NCBI RefSeq assembly: GCF_001956045.1
Contig: NZ_MRTH01000012.1
Span: 186,001-250,000, forward strand
Origin: Paenibacillus sp. FSL H7-0331
GTDB taxonomy: Bacteria; Bacillota; Bacilli; Paenibacillales; NBRC-103111
Direction: 5' to 3'
DNA: 64,000 nt
Shown: positions 1 through 8,050 of the stretch, piece after piece
Layout of the letters: every line of letters starts with the position of its first letter
Position numbering within the stretch: position 1 is the stretch's first letter
Position numbers and translations under genes: made by a program
Notes under the pieces: generated by a model
Database searches by the model: none
What the model was told of the DNA's origin: nothing
What the model saw: only the letters and a program-made list of their open reading frames with translations

Positions 1-212
1 ATTTTGAACAGTGGGTGAAGGGTGTTAAAGCGACCTCACCTGAGCTTACTCTGGACGGTTACCAACAGTTAGCCAAACCGGCTGCATCGGATGTGAGGAC
101 ATTTTCTGCTTTTCCAGAAGGCTTGTTTGAGATGACGGTCACGAAGTATGCTTCATCGCACAATCACGGCTTGTCATGGAAAGATATTCAAAAGATTCAG
201 GTCAAAGAGTAA
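1..212 (+). CDS. qoxA: Quinol oxidase subunit II, C-terminal end (partial)
   Basis: The gene enters from the left edge; codons are in frame from base 3 and 69 residues are visible before TAA. The visible part matches the soluble C-terminal tail of QoxA/CyoA subunits: a Phe-Glu-Gln-Trp-Val stretch, then a Gln-Leu-Ala-Lys-Pro motif and a Phe-Pro-Glu-Gly-Leu-Phe motif, as in CyoA. The subunit anchors the periplasm-facing domain of the haem-copper quinol oxidase. The cupredoxin core lies outside the window, so presence or absence of a CuA site cannot be judged here. It is followed 36 bp later by subunit I in the same direction, so it is the first visible gene of a qoxABCD operon. The qox versus cyo naming is a matter of convention. 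Confidence 0.85.
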   Translation, partial: FEQWVKGVKATSPELTLDGYQQLAKPAASDVRTFSAFPEGLFEMTVTKYASSHNHGLSWKDIQKIQVKE

Positions 213-248
213 CAGGCTCGGAATCGAAAAGTAAGGAGAGAGTTGCCC

Positions 249-2228
249 ATGTGGGAGAAAATAAAAAGCTTCGCTGCGGATTTCTTTGTTACGGGCGATC
301 CGTTAATTTACGGGGCGGATGTCAGTATTGTTATTACTATCATAACGGTGTTATTCGTGCTAACGTTTTTCAAAAAGTGGGGTTGGTTGTGGCGTGAATG
401 GTTAACAACCGTCGATCATAAAAAAATCGGCATTATGTATATCATCTGTGCTTTTCTTATGCTGTTCCGCGGAGGTGTGGATGCGCTCCTGATGCGGACA
501 CAGCTGGCTGTGCCGGAGTTTGGTTTCCTGGCACCGGATCACTACAATCAAATATTCACGACCCATGGCGTCATTATGATTTTGTTTATGGCGATGCCCT
601 TTATGTTTGGCTTGTTTAATGTGATGGTTCCTTTACAAATCGGGGCGAGAGATGTGGCTTTTCCGTTCCTTAACTCGTTAAGCTTCTGGCTGTTTTTCTC
701 GGGTGCGATGCTTTTCAATATGTCCTTTGTGATCGGAGGTTCACCGGATGCGGGCTGGCTTGCTTATCCGCCTTATTCGGGGCTTATGCATAACCCGGGT
801 GTCGGACAGGATTTCTATATTTGGGGAATCCAGATATCGGGGATTGGCAGCTTGATGACCGGGATCAACTTCATCGTCACGATTCTGAAAATGCGTGCTC
901 CCGGCATGAAGCTGATGAAAATGCCGATGTTCCCATGGTCCGTATTATCGAGCTGTATCGCGATTATTTTTTCTTTTCCGATTTTGACGGCAACATTGGC
1001 ACTGCTATTTCTGGACCGTTATGCGGGTGCGCATTTTTTCACCTTGGACGGTGGCGGCAACCCCATGATGTACATTAATCTGATCTGGATGTGGGGACAT
1101 CCTGAAGTGTATATTATCGTGCTCCCTGCCTTCGGCATTTTTTCGGAGATCGTCTCAACCTTTGCCAAGAAAAAGCTGTTCGGTTATAAATCGATGGTGT
1201 ATGCCATGATGATTATTAGCATTCTGTCGTTTCTTGTGTGGGCGCATCATTTCTTTACGATGGGTTCGGGCGCAGATGTCAATGCCTTCTTTGCTCTGAC
1301 GACGATGCTGATCGCGATTCCCACAGGTGCCAAAGTATTCAATTGGCTGTTTACGATGTTTCGAGGCAAGATTACGTTTGAAACACCGATGCTTTGGACG
1401 ATCGGATTTATTCCCTGCTTTGTCACGGGCGGGCTTACAGGGGTGCTATTGTCGGTAGCCCCGGCGGATTTTCAGTTTCACAACAGCTATTTTCTGGTAG
1501 CCCATTTTCATCATGTCATTATTGGTGGTGTGGTGTTCGGTTACTTTGCCGGTCTGTATTATTGGTGGCCCAAATTATTCGGCTTCAAGCTGAATGAGCG
1601 GATTGGCAAATGGGCGTTCTGGTTCTGGAATATCGGCTTTTACCTGTGTTTTATGCCGCAATATGTGCTCGGTCTGATGGGTATGACCAGGCGGGTCGTT
1701 ACCTACGGATGGGACAAGGGCTGGTGGGAAATGAATATGGTTTCCACTATTGGTGCTGGCTTGATGGGAATCGCATTCCTGTTTCAGGTATGGCAAATTG
1801 CCCATGGCGTCAAACACCGTGCAGCCAATCTCGATACAACGGGAGATCCATGGAACGGGCGCACACTGGAATGGTCTATCCCTTCTCCAGCGCCACATTA
1901 TAACTTTGCGGTACTCCCGCAAGTCTCCGCGCAGGATGAGTGGTGGGAAGAAAAGCTGCGCAGGGAAAGCGGACAGCCGTCGCCTAAACCTGCGAAGCTG
2001 GAACCCATTCATATGCCTAAAAATTCCGCAATCCCGATTATTATGGCAGCCTTTTGGTTTATGACCGGTTTTGGCTTCGTATTTCATTGGCTTTGGTTCA
2101 CAATACCAGGATTAGCGGGGGTAGCGATTTGTATGATTGTCCATTCCTTTAATTATGATACCGATTATTATGTCCCGGTGGATGAAATCGAACGCACGGA
2201 AGCTGCAATAAGGAAGGTGACAAGCTAA
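249..2228 (+). CDS. qoxB: Cytochrome aa3/bo3 quinol oxidase subunit I
   Basis: This 659-residue membrane protein is the catalytic subunit that oxidises menaquinol, reduces O2 to water and pumps protons. Haem-copper signatures are visible: Trp-Gly-His-Pro-Glu-Val-Tyr near residue 284 (CuB histidine and cross-linked tyrosine), His-His-Phe-Phe-Thr-Met-Gly near 333 (two CuB histidines) and His-Phe-His-His near 419 (haem ligands). The N-terminus (Phe-Val-Thr-Gly-Asp-Pro-Leu-Ile) and the C-terminal hydrophilic tail resemble Bacillus subtilis QoxB closely. ATG at 249 is preferred because AAGGAG at 233-238 then sits 10 bases upstream; an in-frame TTG at 243 would be only 4 bases away. The stop overlaps the start of qoxC by one base, so translation is probably coupled. 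Confidence 0.95.
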   Translation: MWEKIKSFAADFFVTGDPLIYGADVSIVITIITVLFVLTFFKKWGWLWREWLTTVDHKKIGIMYIICAFLMLFRGGVDALLMRTQLAVPEFGFLAPDHYNQIFTTHGVIMILFMAMPFMFGLFNVMVPLQIGARDVAFPFLNSLSFWLFFSGAMLFNMSFVIGGSPDAGWLAYPPYSGLMHNPGVGQDFYIWGIQISGIGSLMTGINFIVTILKMRAPGMKLMKMPMFPWSVLSSCIAIIFSFPILTATLALLFLDRYAGAHFFTLDGGGNPMMYINLIWMWGHPEVYIIVLPAFGIFSEIVSTFAKKKLFGYKSMVYAMMIISILSFLVWAHHFFTMGSGADVNAFFALTTMLIAIPTGAKVFNWLFTMFRGKITFETPMLWTIGFIPCFVTGGLTGVLLSVAPADFQFHNSYFLVAHFHHVIIGGVVFGYFAGLYYWWPKLFGFKLNERIGKWAFWFWNIGFYLCFMPQYVLGLMGMTRRVVTYGWDKGWWEMNMVSTIGAGLMGIAFLFQVWQIAHGVKHRAANLDTTGDPWNGRTLEWSIPSPAPHYNFAVLPQVSAQDEWWEEKLRRESGQPSPKPAKLEPIHMPKNSAIPIIMAAFWFMTGFGFVFHWLWFTIPGLAGVAICMIVHSFNYDTDYYVPVDEIERTEAAIRKVTS

Positions 2229-2854
2229 TGGCTGCATCCAATTTGTCAGGGCATGCTTTTCAACCTGAGTCACATGCAGAGCATCACAATCATCCGGATC
2301 TGGAGGAGATGCGTACATTCGGATTCTGGATCTACCTGATGACTGATGTTATGATATTCGGCACTTTTTTTGCCACCTATATCGTTCTTCGCGGCAATAC
2401 CAACGGCGGGCCAGGACCGGCTGAGTTGTTCGAGCTGGGCGGGGTGATCGTCAGTACGTTCATATTACTTGCTAGCAGCTACACATGCGGATTGGCCTTA
2501 TTAGCGATGCATAAAGGGAAACGACAAGCCTTGATCGGCTGGCTTGGTGTTACAGCAGCTTTAGGCGCAGTCTTCATCGGGCTGGAGGTCAGCGAATTTA
2601 TTCATCTGGTCAATGAAGGCGCAACAATGGGCACAAGTGCTTTTTTATCTGCTTTTTATACACTGGTAGGTACCCATGGCCTGCACGTATTGATCGGACT
2701 GGTCTGGATGATCGGACTGATAATTCAGTTATCGAGGCAGGGAATCACGCCAGTAACGAAGCGAAAAGTCAATGTGATCAGCTTGTTCTGGCACTTTCTT
2801 GACGTGGTATGGATTTTTGTATTCACAGTTGTTTATTTAATGGGGGTGAGCTGA
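2228..2854 (+). CDS. qoxC: Quinol oxidase subunit III
   Basis: A 208-residue membrane protein with about five hydrophobic segments after a His-rich polar N-terminus. It belongs to the CyoC/QoxC (COX3) family: the Phe-Gly-Phe-Trp-Ile-Tyr-Leu-Met-Thr-Asp first helix, the Gly-Leu-Glu-Val-Ser-Glu-Phe helix containing the conserved acidic residue, and the Phe-Tyr-Thr-Leu-Val-Gly-Thr-His-Gly-Leu-His stretch are characteristic. Subunit III stabilises the oxidase core and is thought to support proton uptake; it carries no redox centre. TAATG overlap with qoxB and an AAGGAAGGTGA ribosome binding site inside the qoxB end fix the start. Confidence 0.93.
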   Translation: MAASNLSGHAFQPESHAEHHNHPDLEEMRTFGFWIYLMTDVMIFGTFFATYIVLRGNTNGGPGPAELFELGGVIVSTFILLASSYTCGLALLAMHKGKRQALIGWLGVTAALGAVFIGLEVSEFIHLVNEGATMGTSAFLSAFYTLVGTHGLHVLIGLVWMIGLIIQLSRQGITPVTKRKVNVISLFWHFLDVVWIFVFTVVYLMGVS

Positions 2855-3181
2855 ATGGCACAGGTTGAAATGGCTCATTCGCAGGATGAATCACATGGAT
2901 CGTTCAAATCGTATACGCTCGGATTTCTTTGTTCTCTTATCCTGACGGTAATACCGATTGTCATTGTGATGAATGGCTGGCTGGAGGGGACGATGAACGC
3001 GGTTGTACTTATGACGGCAGCCGTTCTGCAATTGTGCGTACAGCTGATTTTTTTCATGCATCTGCGTGATGAGAAGAAACCGCGTTATAACCTGATCTCC
3101 CTGATTCTCGGTCTGGTCATTCTTTTGGTAATTGTTGCGGGATCGATGTGGATCATGTTGTACAATATGGTGGCTTTATGA
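2855..3181 (+). CDS. qoxD: Quinol oxidase subunit IV
   Basis: A 108-residue protein with three predicted membrane helices, the expected size and topology for CyoD/QoxD. The conserved Leu-Gln-Leu-Cys-Val-Gln-Leu-Ile-Phe-Phe-Met-His-Leu segment in helix two is typical of the family. The subunit helps assembly of the oxidase. Its ATG directly abuts the qoxC stop with no intergenic base, and its TGA overlaps the ctaB start as ATGA, so the four genes and ctaB form one tightly coupled operon. Confidence 0.92.
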   Translation: MAQVEMAHSQDESHGSFKSYTLGFLCSLILTVIPIVIVMNGWLEGTMNAVVLMTAAVLQLCVQLIFFMHLRDEKKPRYNLISLILGLVILLVIVAGSMWIMLYNMVAL

Positions 3182-4068
3182 GTAGAGCAAGTGAAGTTGC
3201 AGGTACATTCAAAGACTGGATTCAATTGACCAAGCCCCGCATTCTTCAGCTGAATCTGTTTGCCGCTTTTGGAGGTTATTGGCTGGCTTCCAAATGGTCG
3301 TTGGAGTGGAGCCTATTGATATGGACGTTGCTTGGAACCGTCTTAACGATGGCGTCCTCGTGCGTGTTCAATAATATTTGGGATTATAAGCTGGACAGGA
3401 AGATGAAGCGAACCCAAGATCGGCCGCTTGCAGCCGGTCGACTGAAAATAAGAGGCGTACTGTTGTACGCCTTAACGCTTGGCATAACGGGTGAAGTGAT
3501 CCTGTTCTGGAGAGTGAACGCGCTGTGCGGCTGGCTCGGTTTGGTCGGAATGTTCGTCTACATTGTCATTTACACGATGTGGCTGAAGCGCAGCTCGACC
3601 TGGAGCACATCCATCGGCGGTGTGTCCGGTGCTATGCCGCCAGTGATCGGTTATTGTGCAAGTACAAATGGGATTGACCCAGGGGCTGTTCTCTTGTTTG
3701 CCTTATTGTTTTTGTGGCAGCCTGCTCACTTCTGGTCGCTCGCCATTCGGCGTGTGGAGGAATATAGAGCGGCAGGTTATCCACTGCTGCCTGTTCGCAA
3801 AGGAATACGACGTACCCAAGTACAAATGATCCCATACGTCGCGCTGCTGCTGCCGACAGTCCTCCTGCTGTATATGTATGATTATTCCGGGAGCCTCTTT
3901 CTGATTGTATCCTTACTTGCGGGTATCGTCTGGTTCTGGCATACGCTGCGTGGAAGAACAGCAATGAATATGGACCGATGGGCCAAAACCAATTTCCTGA
4001 TATCGGTGAATTACTTGATGGTGGTGTTTGTCATGATGATAGTGGATACGACAGGCCGTCCTTTTTAA
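3178..4068 (+). CDS. ctaB: Protohaem IX farnesyltransferase (haem O synthase)
   Basis: This 296-residue UbiA-family prenyltransferase makes haem O by transferring farnesyl to haem B, supplying the haem for the oxidase encoded upstream. The Asn-Asn-Ile-Trp-Asp-Tyr-Lys-Leu-Asp motif near residue 65 followed by Arg-Thr-Gln-Asp-Arg-Pro-Leu is the aspartate-rich prenyl-diphosphate/Mg2+ binding site. About eight to nine hydrophobic helices are visible. ATG at 3178 gives the ATGA overlap with qoxD and starts the conserved Thr-Lys-Pro-Arg-Ile helix about 17 residues in; an earlier in-frame ATG at 3148 lies wholly within qoxD and lacks a good ribosome binding site. No ctaA (haem A synthase) is seen nearby, so whether the oxidase holds haem A or O is not settled by this window. 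Confidence 0.93.
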   Translation: MSRASEVAGTFKDWIQLTKPRILQLNLFAAFGGYWLASKWSLEWSLLIWTLLGTVLTMASSCVFNNIWDYKLDRKMKRTQDRPLAAGRLKIRGVLLYALTLGITGEVILFWRVNALCGWLGLVGMFVYIVIYTMWLKRSSTWSTSIGGVSGAMPPVIGYCASTNGIDPGAVLLFALLFLWQPAHFWSLAIRRVEEYRAAGYPLLPVRKGIRRTQVQMIPYVALLLPTVLLLYMYDYSGSLFLIVSLLAGIVWFWHTLRGRTAMNMDRWAKTNFLISVNYLMVVFVMMIVDTTGRPF

Positions 4069-4092
4069 CATAAACAAGGAGGGGATTTCAAA

Positions 4093-4134
4093 TTGAAACT
4101 GCCCAAAAAGGAACTGATCGTTGGGGATGAATAG
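4093..4134 (+). CDS. Candidate 13-residue leader peptide before the cytochrome c gene
   Basis: A very strong ribosome binding site, AAGGAGGGG at 4076-4084, sits 8 bases before a TTG at 4093 that opens a 13-codon frame ending in TAG at 4134. The frame overlaps the ATG of the next gene (4127) in another reading frame, a TAG/ATG arrangement typical of translational coupling. The cytochrome gene itself has only a poorer site (AAGGA at 4109-4113, 13 bases before its ATG). The peptide has no recognisable family. It could be a coupling leader or chance; a sequencing or genuine frameshift fusing it to the next gene is less likely because the next gene has its own complete lipoprotein signal. Confidence 0.35.
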   Translation: MKLPKKELIVGDE

Positions 4135-4453
4135 AAGAAAAGGTTATTTAGTTCTTATGATGTTCCTCGGTGTTGTATTAACCGCATGTAATCAAGGAAA
4201 TGACGCTTCGAGTACAACCTTACCTGGTGAGGCTGGCGCAGTAGCGTTGTATAAAAAACAGTGCTTATCCTGCCACGCTGCTGACTTAAGCGGTAGGGTA
4301 GGTCCAAGCTTGCAGCATATTGGATCGAATATGACCAAGGAAGAGTTGTTGGGTATCATTCAAGGTGGTGCTGTAGGTATGCCTGCCTTTAACAACATAT
4401 TAAATGGTGAAGAAATGGAAGCTTTAGCACAATGGCTCTCAATCCATCAATGA
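4127..4453 (+). CDS. Lipoprotein c-type cytochrome (cytochrome c551 type)
   Basis: A 108-residue small cytochrome c. Residues 1-20 form a lipoprotein signal ending in Leu-Thr-Ala-Cys (Cys21 would be lipidated), so the protein is tethered outside the membrane. The haem site is Cys-Leu-Ser-Cys-His at residues 46-50, and Met85 in Gly-Met-Pro-Ala-Phe is the likely sixth ligand. Size and pattern match small membrane-anchored Bacillus cytochromes such as CccB. An upstream in-frame TTG at 4121, 7 bases after AAGGA, is an alternative start adding two residues. The gene lies between haem O synthase and a SCO protein and its 3' end is followed closely by the SCO gene (14 bp), so it is probably co-transcribed. 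A cytochrome c partner is unusual for a quinol oxidase operon. Confidence 0.85.
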   Translation: MNRRKGYLVLMMFLGVVLTACNQGNDASSTTLPGEAGAVALYKKQCLSCHAADLSGRVGPSLQHIGSNMTKEELLGIIQGGAVGMPAFNNILNGEEMEALAQWLSIHQ

Positions 4454-4467
4454 AGGGGGAGGCAGTT

Positions 4468-5043
4468 ATGAAAAAAGTTATTTTAGTTGGTTGGTTAGGT
4501 CTGATCCTTATATTTACAGCCGCATGCGGCAATGGCAAACCGAATCAACTCCATTATCAGGTGGCACCCTTCAATTTCATCAATCAGGATGAAAAACCCG
4601 TCGCTTTATCTGATTTAAAAGGAAAGGTTTGGATTGCCGACTTTGTTTTTACTTATTGCACTACGGTATGCCCGACAATGACTGCTAACATGTCAAAGCT
4701 GCAAAAGCAATTGAAGGCAGCAGGTGTTGAGGCTCAAATCGTTTCTTTTTCAGTAGATCCGGAGCGGGACAAACCGGAGGCTTTAAAAAAATACTTATCT
4801 AAATTTGACGCTGATTTTTCCAATTGGCATGCGTTAACCGGATATGAGTTTGATGAAATCCAAACATTTGCCCTCAAGTCGTTTAAATCTATCGTAACCA
4901 GGGATGCGTCCTCCAATCAAGTCATTCACGGCACCCTGTTTTATCTGGTCGACTCGTCAGGCACGGTAGTGGCCAAATATGATGGGAGCATGGACACACC
5001 CTACGATAAAATCATAAAGGATATCAAAGCGCTGCAACGATAG
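4468..5043 (+). CDS. SCO1/SenC-family copper chaperone lipoprotein
   Basis: A 191-residue thioredoxin-fold protein with a lipoprotein signal (Phe-Thr-Ala-Ala-Cys20). The copper-binding site of SCO proteins is intact: Cys64-x3-Cys68 in Tyr-Cys-Thr-Thr-Val-Cys-Pro and His154 in Ile-His-Gly-Thr. SCO proteins deliver copper to, or keep reduced, the CuA site of cytochrome c oxidase subunit II. ATG 4468 is chosen because GGGGGAGG at 4455-4462 lies 5 bases upstream and the signal peptide starts there. It is the last gene before a strong terminator. Location at the end of an oxidase operon supports a role in oxidase maturation, although quinol oxidases normally lack CuA. Confidence 0.9.
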   Translation: MKKVILVGWLGLILIFTAACGNGKPNQLHYQVAPFNFINQDEKPVALSDLKGKVWIADFVFTYCTTVCPTMTANMSKLQKQLKAAGVEAQIVSFSVDPERDKPEALKKYLSKFDADFSNWHALTGYEFDEIQTFALKSFKSIVTRDASSNQVIHGTLFYLVDSSGTVVAKYDGSMDTPYDKIIKDIKALQR

Positions 5044-5062
5044 GCAATACGCGTGGAGAGCG

Positions 5063-5096
5063 AAAAAGGTCAGCATTAGGAGATGCTAACCTTTTT
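5063..5096. terminator. Bidirectional terminator between the SCO gene and serC
   Basis: A stem with arms AAAAAGGTCAGCAT and ATGCTAACCTTTTT (one mismatch) encloses a six-base loop. A-rich and T-rich flanks give a T-tract on both strands, so it can stop the oxidase operon and the convergent serC transcript. Confidence 0.85.
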
Positions 5097-5099
5097 GTG

Positions 5100-6197
5100 T
5101 TATCCATTGCGCTTTTGAAAATCAATCATCAAATCTGCGAGCGCTTGGCATGCTTCATATGGCACTGCATTGTAAGTTGACGCACGGAGATGTCCCACGC
5201 TGCGATGCCCCTCCAATCCAATGAAATGCTCGGCGTTCGCTTTCTGCAATAGGAGCTTCTCCAATTGTTCGTTATGGACTTTAAAAGTAATATTCATCAA
5301 TGATCGGCTGTTTGGTTTGACCATACCTGTGTAAAATCCGCCACTTTGATCGATAGCATCATAAATCAGCTTGGCTTTCTCCGCATTTCGTTTCTCCAAA
5401 CCTGCCAAACCACCGTGCTGCTTAATCCATTTCAAAACCAGATTGACCATATAAATCGAATAAACGGGTGGAGTATTAAACAGCGAATTGTGTTGGGTAT
5501 ACGTCTCATAGTTCAGCATCACAGGTAAATGTGCAGGAATATTTCTAATGATTTCTTCCTGCAATATGACCACCGTGACTCCGGATGGACCGAGATTTTT
5601 TTGAGCTCCGGCATAGATCAAGGCGAATTGTGAGGCATCTATGGGACGTGACAGGATATCACTGGACATATCCGCTATCAAGGGGACATGATCCATATGC
5701 GGGAAGCTGTGGAACTGTGAGCCATTGATCGTTTCGTTTGAAGTAATATGCAGATAAGCAGCCTTCTGTGGGTTAACCTGTATGTCTGAAATGGATGGAA
5801 TTTCCATATAGTTATTTGCTTCTCCCGAAGCCGCTATGACTGTTTCCCCGAACTTTCGAGCTTCCTGGATCGCCTTGTCCGCCCAGGCCCCTGTCATCAC
5901 ATAGTTTCCAGTTTTGCCTGGTGAGAGAAAATTCATCGGAATCATTGAGAATTGCGTACTCGCTCCGCCCTGCAGAAAAAGCACCTTATACCCTGCCGGA
6001 AGCTGAAGCAGTTCTTTAAAGAGCTGCTGTGCTTCATTATGGATTTCTTCATATTCTTTGGAACGATGCGAAATTTCCATAATGGACATGCCTATTCCCT
6101 TATAATCGATCATCTCCGCTTGTGCTTGCTCTAATACCTCTATAGGTAGTGCAGCAGGACCTGCATAAAAATTGTATGGACGTATTCGCATTCTCAT
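5100..6197 (-). CDS. serC: Phosphoserine aminotransferase
   Basis: A 365-residue class V aminotransferase that converts 3-phosphohydroxypyruvate and glutamate to phosphoserine and 2-oxoglutarate, the second step of serine biosynthesis. The N-terminal Asn-Phe-Tyr-Ala-Gly-Pro-Ala-Ala-Leu-Pro motif is diagnostic, and the PLP lysine is Lys200 in Ala-Gln-Lys-Asn-Leu-Gly-Pro-Ser-Gly. Full length for the family. ATG at 6197 is favoured by GAAGGTG about 6 bases upstream on the minus strand; a GTG at 6203 overlaps that site. No serA or serB neighbours it. Upstream on the same strand is a MocR-type PLP-dependent regulator, separated by about 120 bp. Confidence 0.95.
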   Translation of the reverse strand: MRMRIRPYNFYAGPAALPIEVLEQAQAEMIDYKGIGMSIMEISHRSKEYEEIHNEAQQLFKELLQLPAGYKVLFLQGGASTQFSMIPMNFLSPGKTGNYVMTGAWADKAIQEARKFGETVIAASGEANNYMEIPSISDIQVNPQKAAYLHITSNETINGSQFHSFPHMDHVPLIADMSSDILSRPIDASQFALIYAGAQKNLGPSGVTVVILQEEIIRNIPAHLPVMLNYETYTQHNSLFNTPPVYSIYMVNLVLKWIKQHGGLAGLEKRNAEKAKLIYDAIDQSGGFYTGMVKPNSRSLMNITFKVHNEQLEKLLLQKANAEHFIGLEGHRSVGHLRASTYNAVPYEACQALADLMIDFQKRNG

Positions 6198-6260
6198 CGT
6201 CACCTTCTATAATTATATATTTTATGGGGTTAACTATAGAGGATGTGCATAGCTAAGTAA

Positions 6261-6317
6261 CCTTCCAATCTCCCGCTTTTTTAGCCATCCAGTTCCTGTG
6301 AGCCGAGTGGAAGGTTT
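6261..6317. repeat. Inverted repeat upstream of serC
   Basis: AACCTTCCA at 6261-6269 is inverted as TGGAAGGTT at 6309-6317, with further partial complementarity inside. It lies between the MocR-type gene and serC. It may be a weak hairpin in the readthrough transcript or an operator. There is no clear T-tract, so it is not called a terminator. Confidence 0.4.
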
Positions 6318-6320
6318 ATT

Positions 6321-7766
6321 TCAGTACTTATTCACCATGGCTTCCTGAAGAGCCGCTGCAAATTTCGATATTCCTGGACCGATTTCATCAGCTCGCGCTC
6401 TCGCATAAGTGAATCGTACATATCCTGATTCGGAACCATAGACGCTTCCAGGGACAAAGATAACACCCCTTCGAATGGCTTCTTCCAACAGCTTGTTATC
6501 ATTCACCTCGGGTATAATTTTGCACCAGAGATGCAAGCCTCCTTGTGGGACTGTGAAGCTGACAAGCTCATGTAATTCCTTATGCAGTGCTTCAATCAAC
6601 AAATCCCGTTTATACAGCAGATGCATGCGCAAACGCTCCAAATGAGGAACGAAATAAGCCGATTTCAAAAACTGCGCAGCCACCCTTTGTGGGATTACAC
6701 TAAGTCCAAAATCCATCTGCTGCCTGGCATCGGCCAACCGCTCGACAACGGAATGGGGAGCAACCATCCATCCAATACGCAATCCTGAAGCGGCTATTTT
6801 GGAAAATGAACCGATGTAGAGAACGGATCCGATGGGATCAATCGATTTGAGCGGCATTGGAGGTACCCCGTCATAGGCAGTCAGGCTAAAGGGATCATCT
6901 TCTACAATGGGGAGACCCAGCTCGCTCGCCACATCAAGCAGTTCCTTACGGCGTTCAGCATCAAGAACAGCGCCGGTTGGGTTTTGAAAATTCGGATTAA
7001 TAAACACCATCTTGATCCGATGCTTCTTGTAGAGTGAACGGATATCATCAGGTCGAACTCCTTTATCATCTACGGGAAGACGGAACAAGCGGAGACCGGC
7101 TGATTGAAACATAGGCAATGAATAGCAATAAGAAGGATCTTCTATGGCAACCGCATCTCCAGGAGACAGCAAGCACTGTGTAATTAAATACAAGGATTGC
7201 TGTGAACCCGATGTGATGAGAATGGACTCCTCTGTCGTTTGAATTCCCCGGTACTGCTTCAAGTACGCTACCAATGCTTGTCTGAGCGGAATGTACCCTT
7301 GCGGGTTGTCATAGCCCAAGTAGGAGGTGTATTCATGTTCGCTCATGAGCAGATTGATCTCTTCGACAGGGGATAAGTCTCCTGCCAATTCGCCGCTGGC
7401 AAAATCAATCAAGGCTTGATTGTGCCCCAGAGCTTCACGGATACGTCGCAAAAAGGGCAAATTAGGCAAAAAGTTACCGCCTTCTGCGTATCGATGCCAG
7501 TTAGGGGTATGTTTGGGCGTAGCTCCCCATTTATATTTACTTACTCGCGTTCCGCTTCCCGATCGGCTCTCAATAATCCCATGCGCCCGCAGCTCCGCGT
7601 AGGCCTGAATCACGGTACTGCGGTTCACTCCCAACTGCTCCGCTAATTTTCGTTCGGAAGGAAGCAAGCTTCCAGCTGGAAACTCGCCATAAGAAATTCT
7701 CCGTTCGAGATCATCAGCAATTTGTTGAAATAAAGTTTGGTCGCTTAAACGATCAGGTTTCCACAT
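6321..7766 (-). CDS. MocR-family transcriptional regulator (GntR winged helix plus aminotransferase domain)
   Basis: A 481-residue two-domain protein. Residues about 10-78 form a GntR winged helix-turn-helix (Pro-Ser-Glu-Arg-Lys-Leu-Ala-Glu-Gln-Leu-Gly-Val-Asn-Arg-Ser-Thr-Val). Residues about 120-475 are a fold-type I aminotransferase domain with PLP lysine Lys323 in Ser-Phe-Ser-Lys-Ile. Such MocR proteins use PLP or an amino-compound as effector (for example PdxR, GabR). GGGGAGG stands 8 bases before the ATG. It is in the same direction as serC, which may be a target or merely adjacent; no PLP synthase or GABA genes are seen nearby. The specific effector cannot be assigned. Confidence 0.88.
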   Translation of the reverse strand: MWKPDRLSDQTLFQQIADDLERRISYGEFPAGSLLPSERKLAEQLGVNRSTVIQAYAELRAHGIIESRSGSGTRVSKYKWGATPKHTPNWHRYAEGGNFLPNLPFLRRIREALGHNQALIDFASGELAGDLSPVEEINLLMSEHEYTSYLGYDNPQGYIPLRQALVAYLKQYRGIQTTEESILITSGSQQSLYLITQCLLSPGDAVAIEDPSYCYSLPMFQSAGLRLFRLPVDDKGVRPDDIRSLYKKHRIKMVFINPNFQNPTGAVLDAERRKELLDVASELGLPIVEDDPFSLTAYDGVPPMPLKSIDPIGSVLYIGSFSKIAASGLRIGWMVAPHSVVERLADARQQMDFGLSVIPQRVAAQFLKSAYFVPHLERLRMHLLYKRDLLIEALHKELHELVSFTVPQGGLHLWCKIIPEVNDNKLLEEAIRRGVIFVPGSVYGSESGYVRFTYARARADEIGPGISKFAAALQEAMVNKY

Positions 7767-8050
7767 GAACTAGACCTCCCCAGGTATCTTTTTGTATATA
7801 GGATGAATGAATACTGTGTTTTTTATCATACCATTTGTAAGGATACAGTAAGCCTCATTTTTTCATCATAAAATGACAAATGTCTATCAATCTGTTGAAC
7901 TTTGATGTTGCATGCAATAGGTTATCAAGTGCAATGGATGGTTATAAATTCATGAACTTTGGATGGTTTCCTTTAAGTCCTTTTCTTTTATCATAGTTAT
8001 CAAGTCGGAATTCATTGTTAAACTGCATCATACAGAAGGGAGTATTCAGA
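7767..8050. promoter_or_regulatory. Divergent intergenic region with a 10-bp direct repeat
   Basis: This tract separates the MocR-type gene (minus) from the HemD-like/cysI pair (plus). It contains GTTATCAAGT twice, at 7921-7930 and 7996-8005. A candidate promoter is TTGAAC, 17-bp spacer, TAGGTT, just upstream of and overlapping the first copy. A GGAATT at 8007-8012 recalls the core of CymR boxes, but the rest of that consensus is not matched. No small gene is visible. Confidence 0.35.

Noticed and set aside
6204..6320. A T-box or other riboswitch before serC
   Set aside because: The region has an inverted repeat but no T-box core sequence and no terminator with a T-tract.
8007..8012. GGAATT as a CymR box upstream of the HemD-like/cysI pair
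   Set aside because: Only the GGAATT core matches; the upstream TA..C positions of the consensus do not fit, so it was not called a regulatory site.
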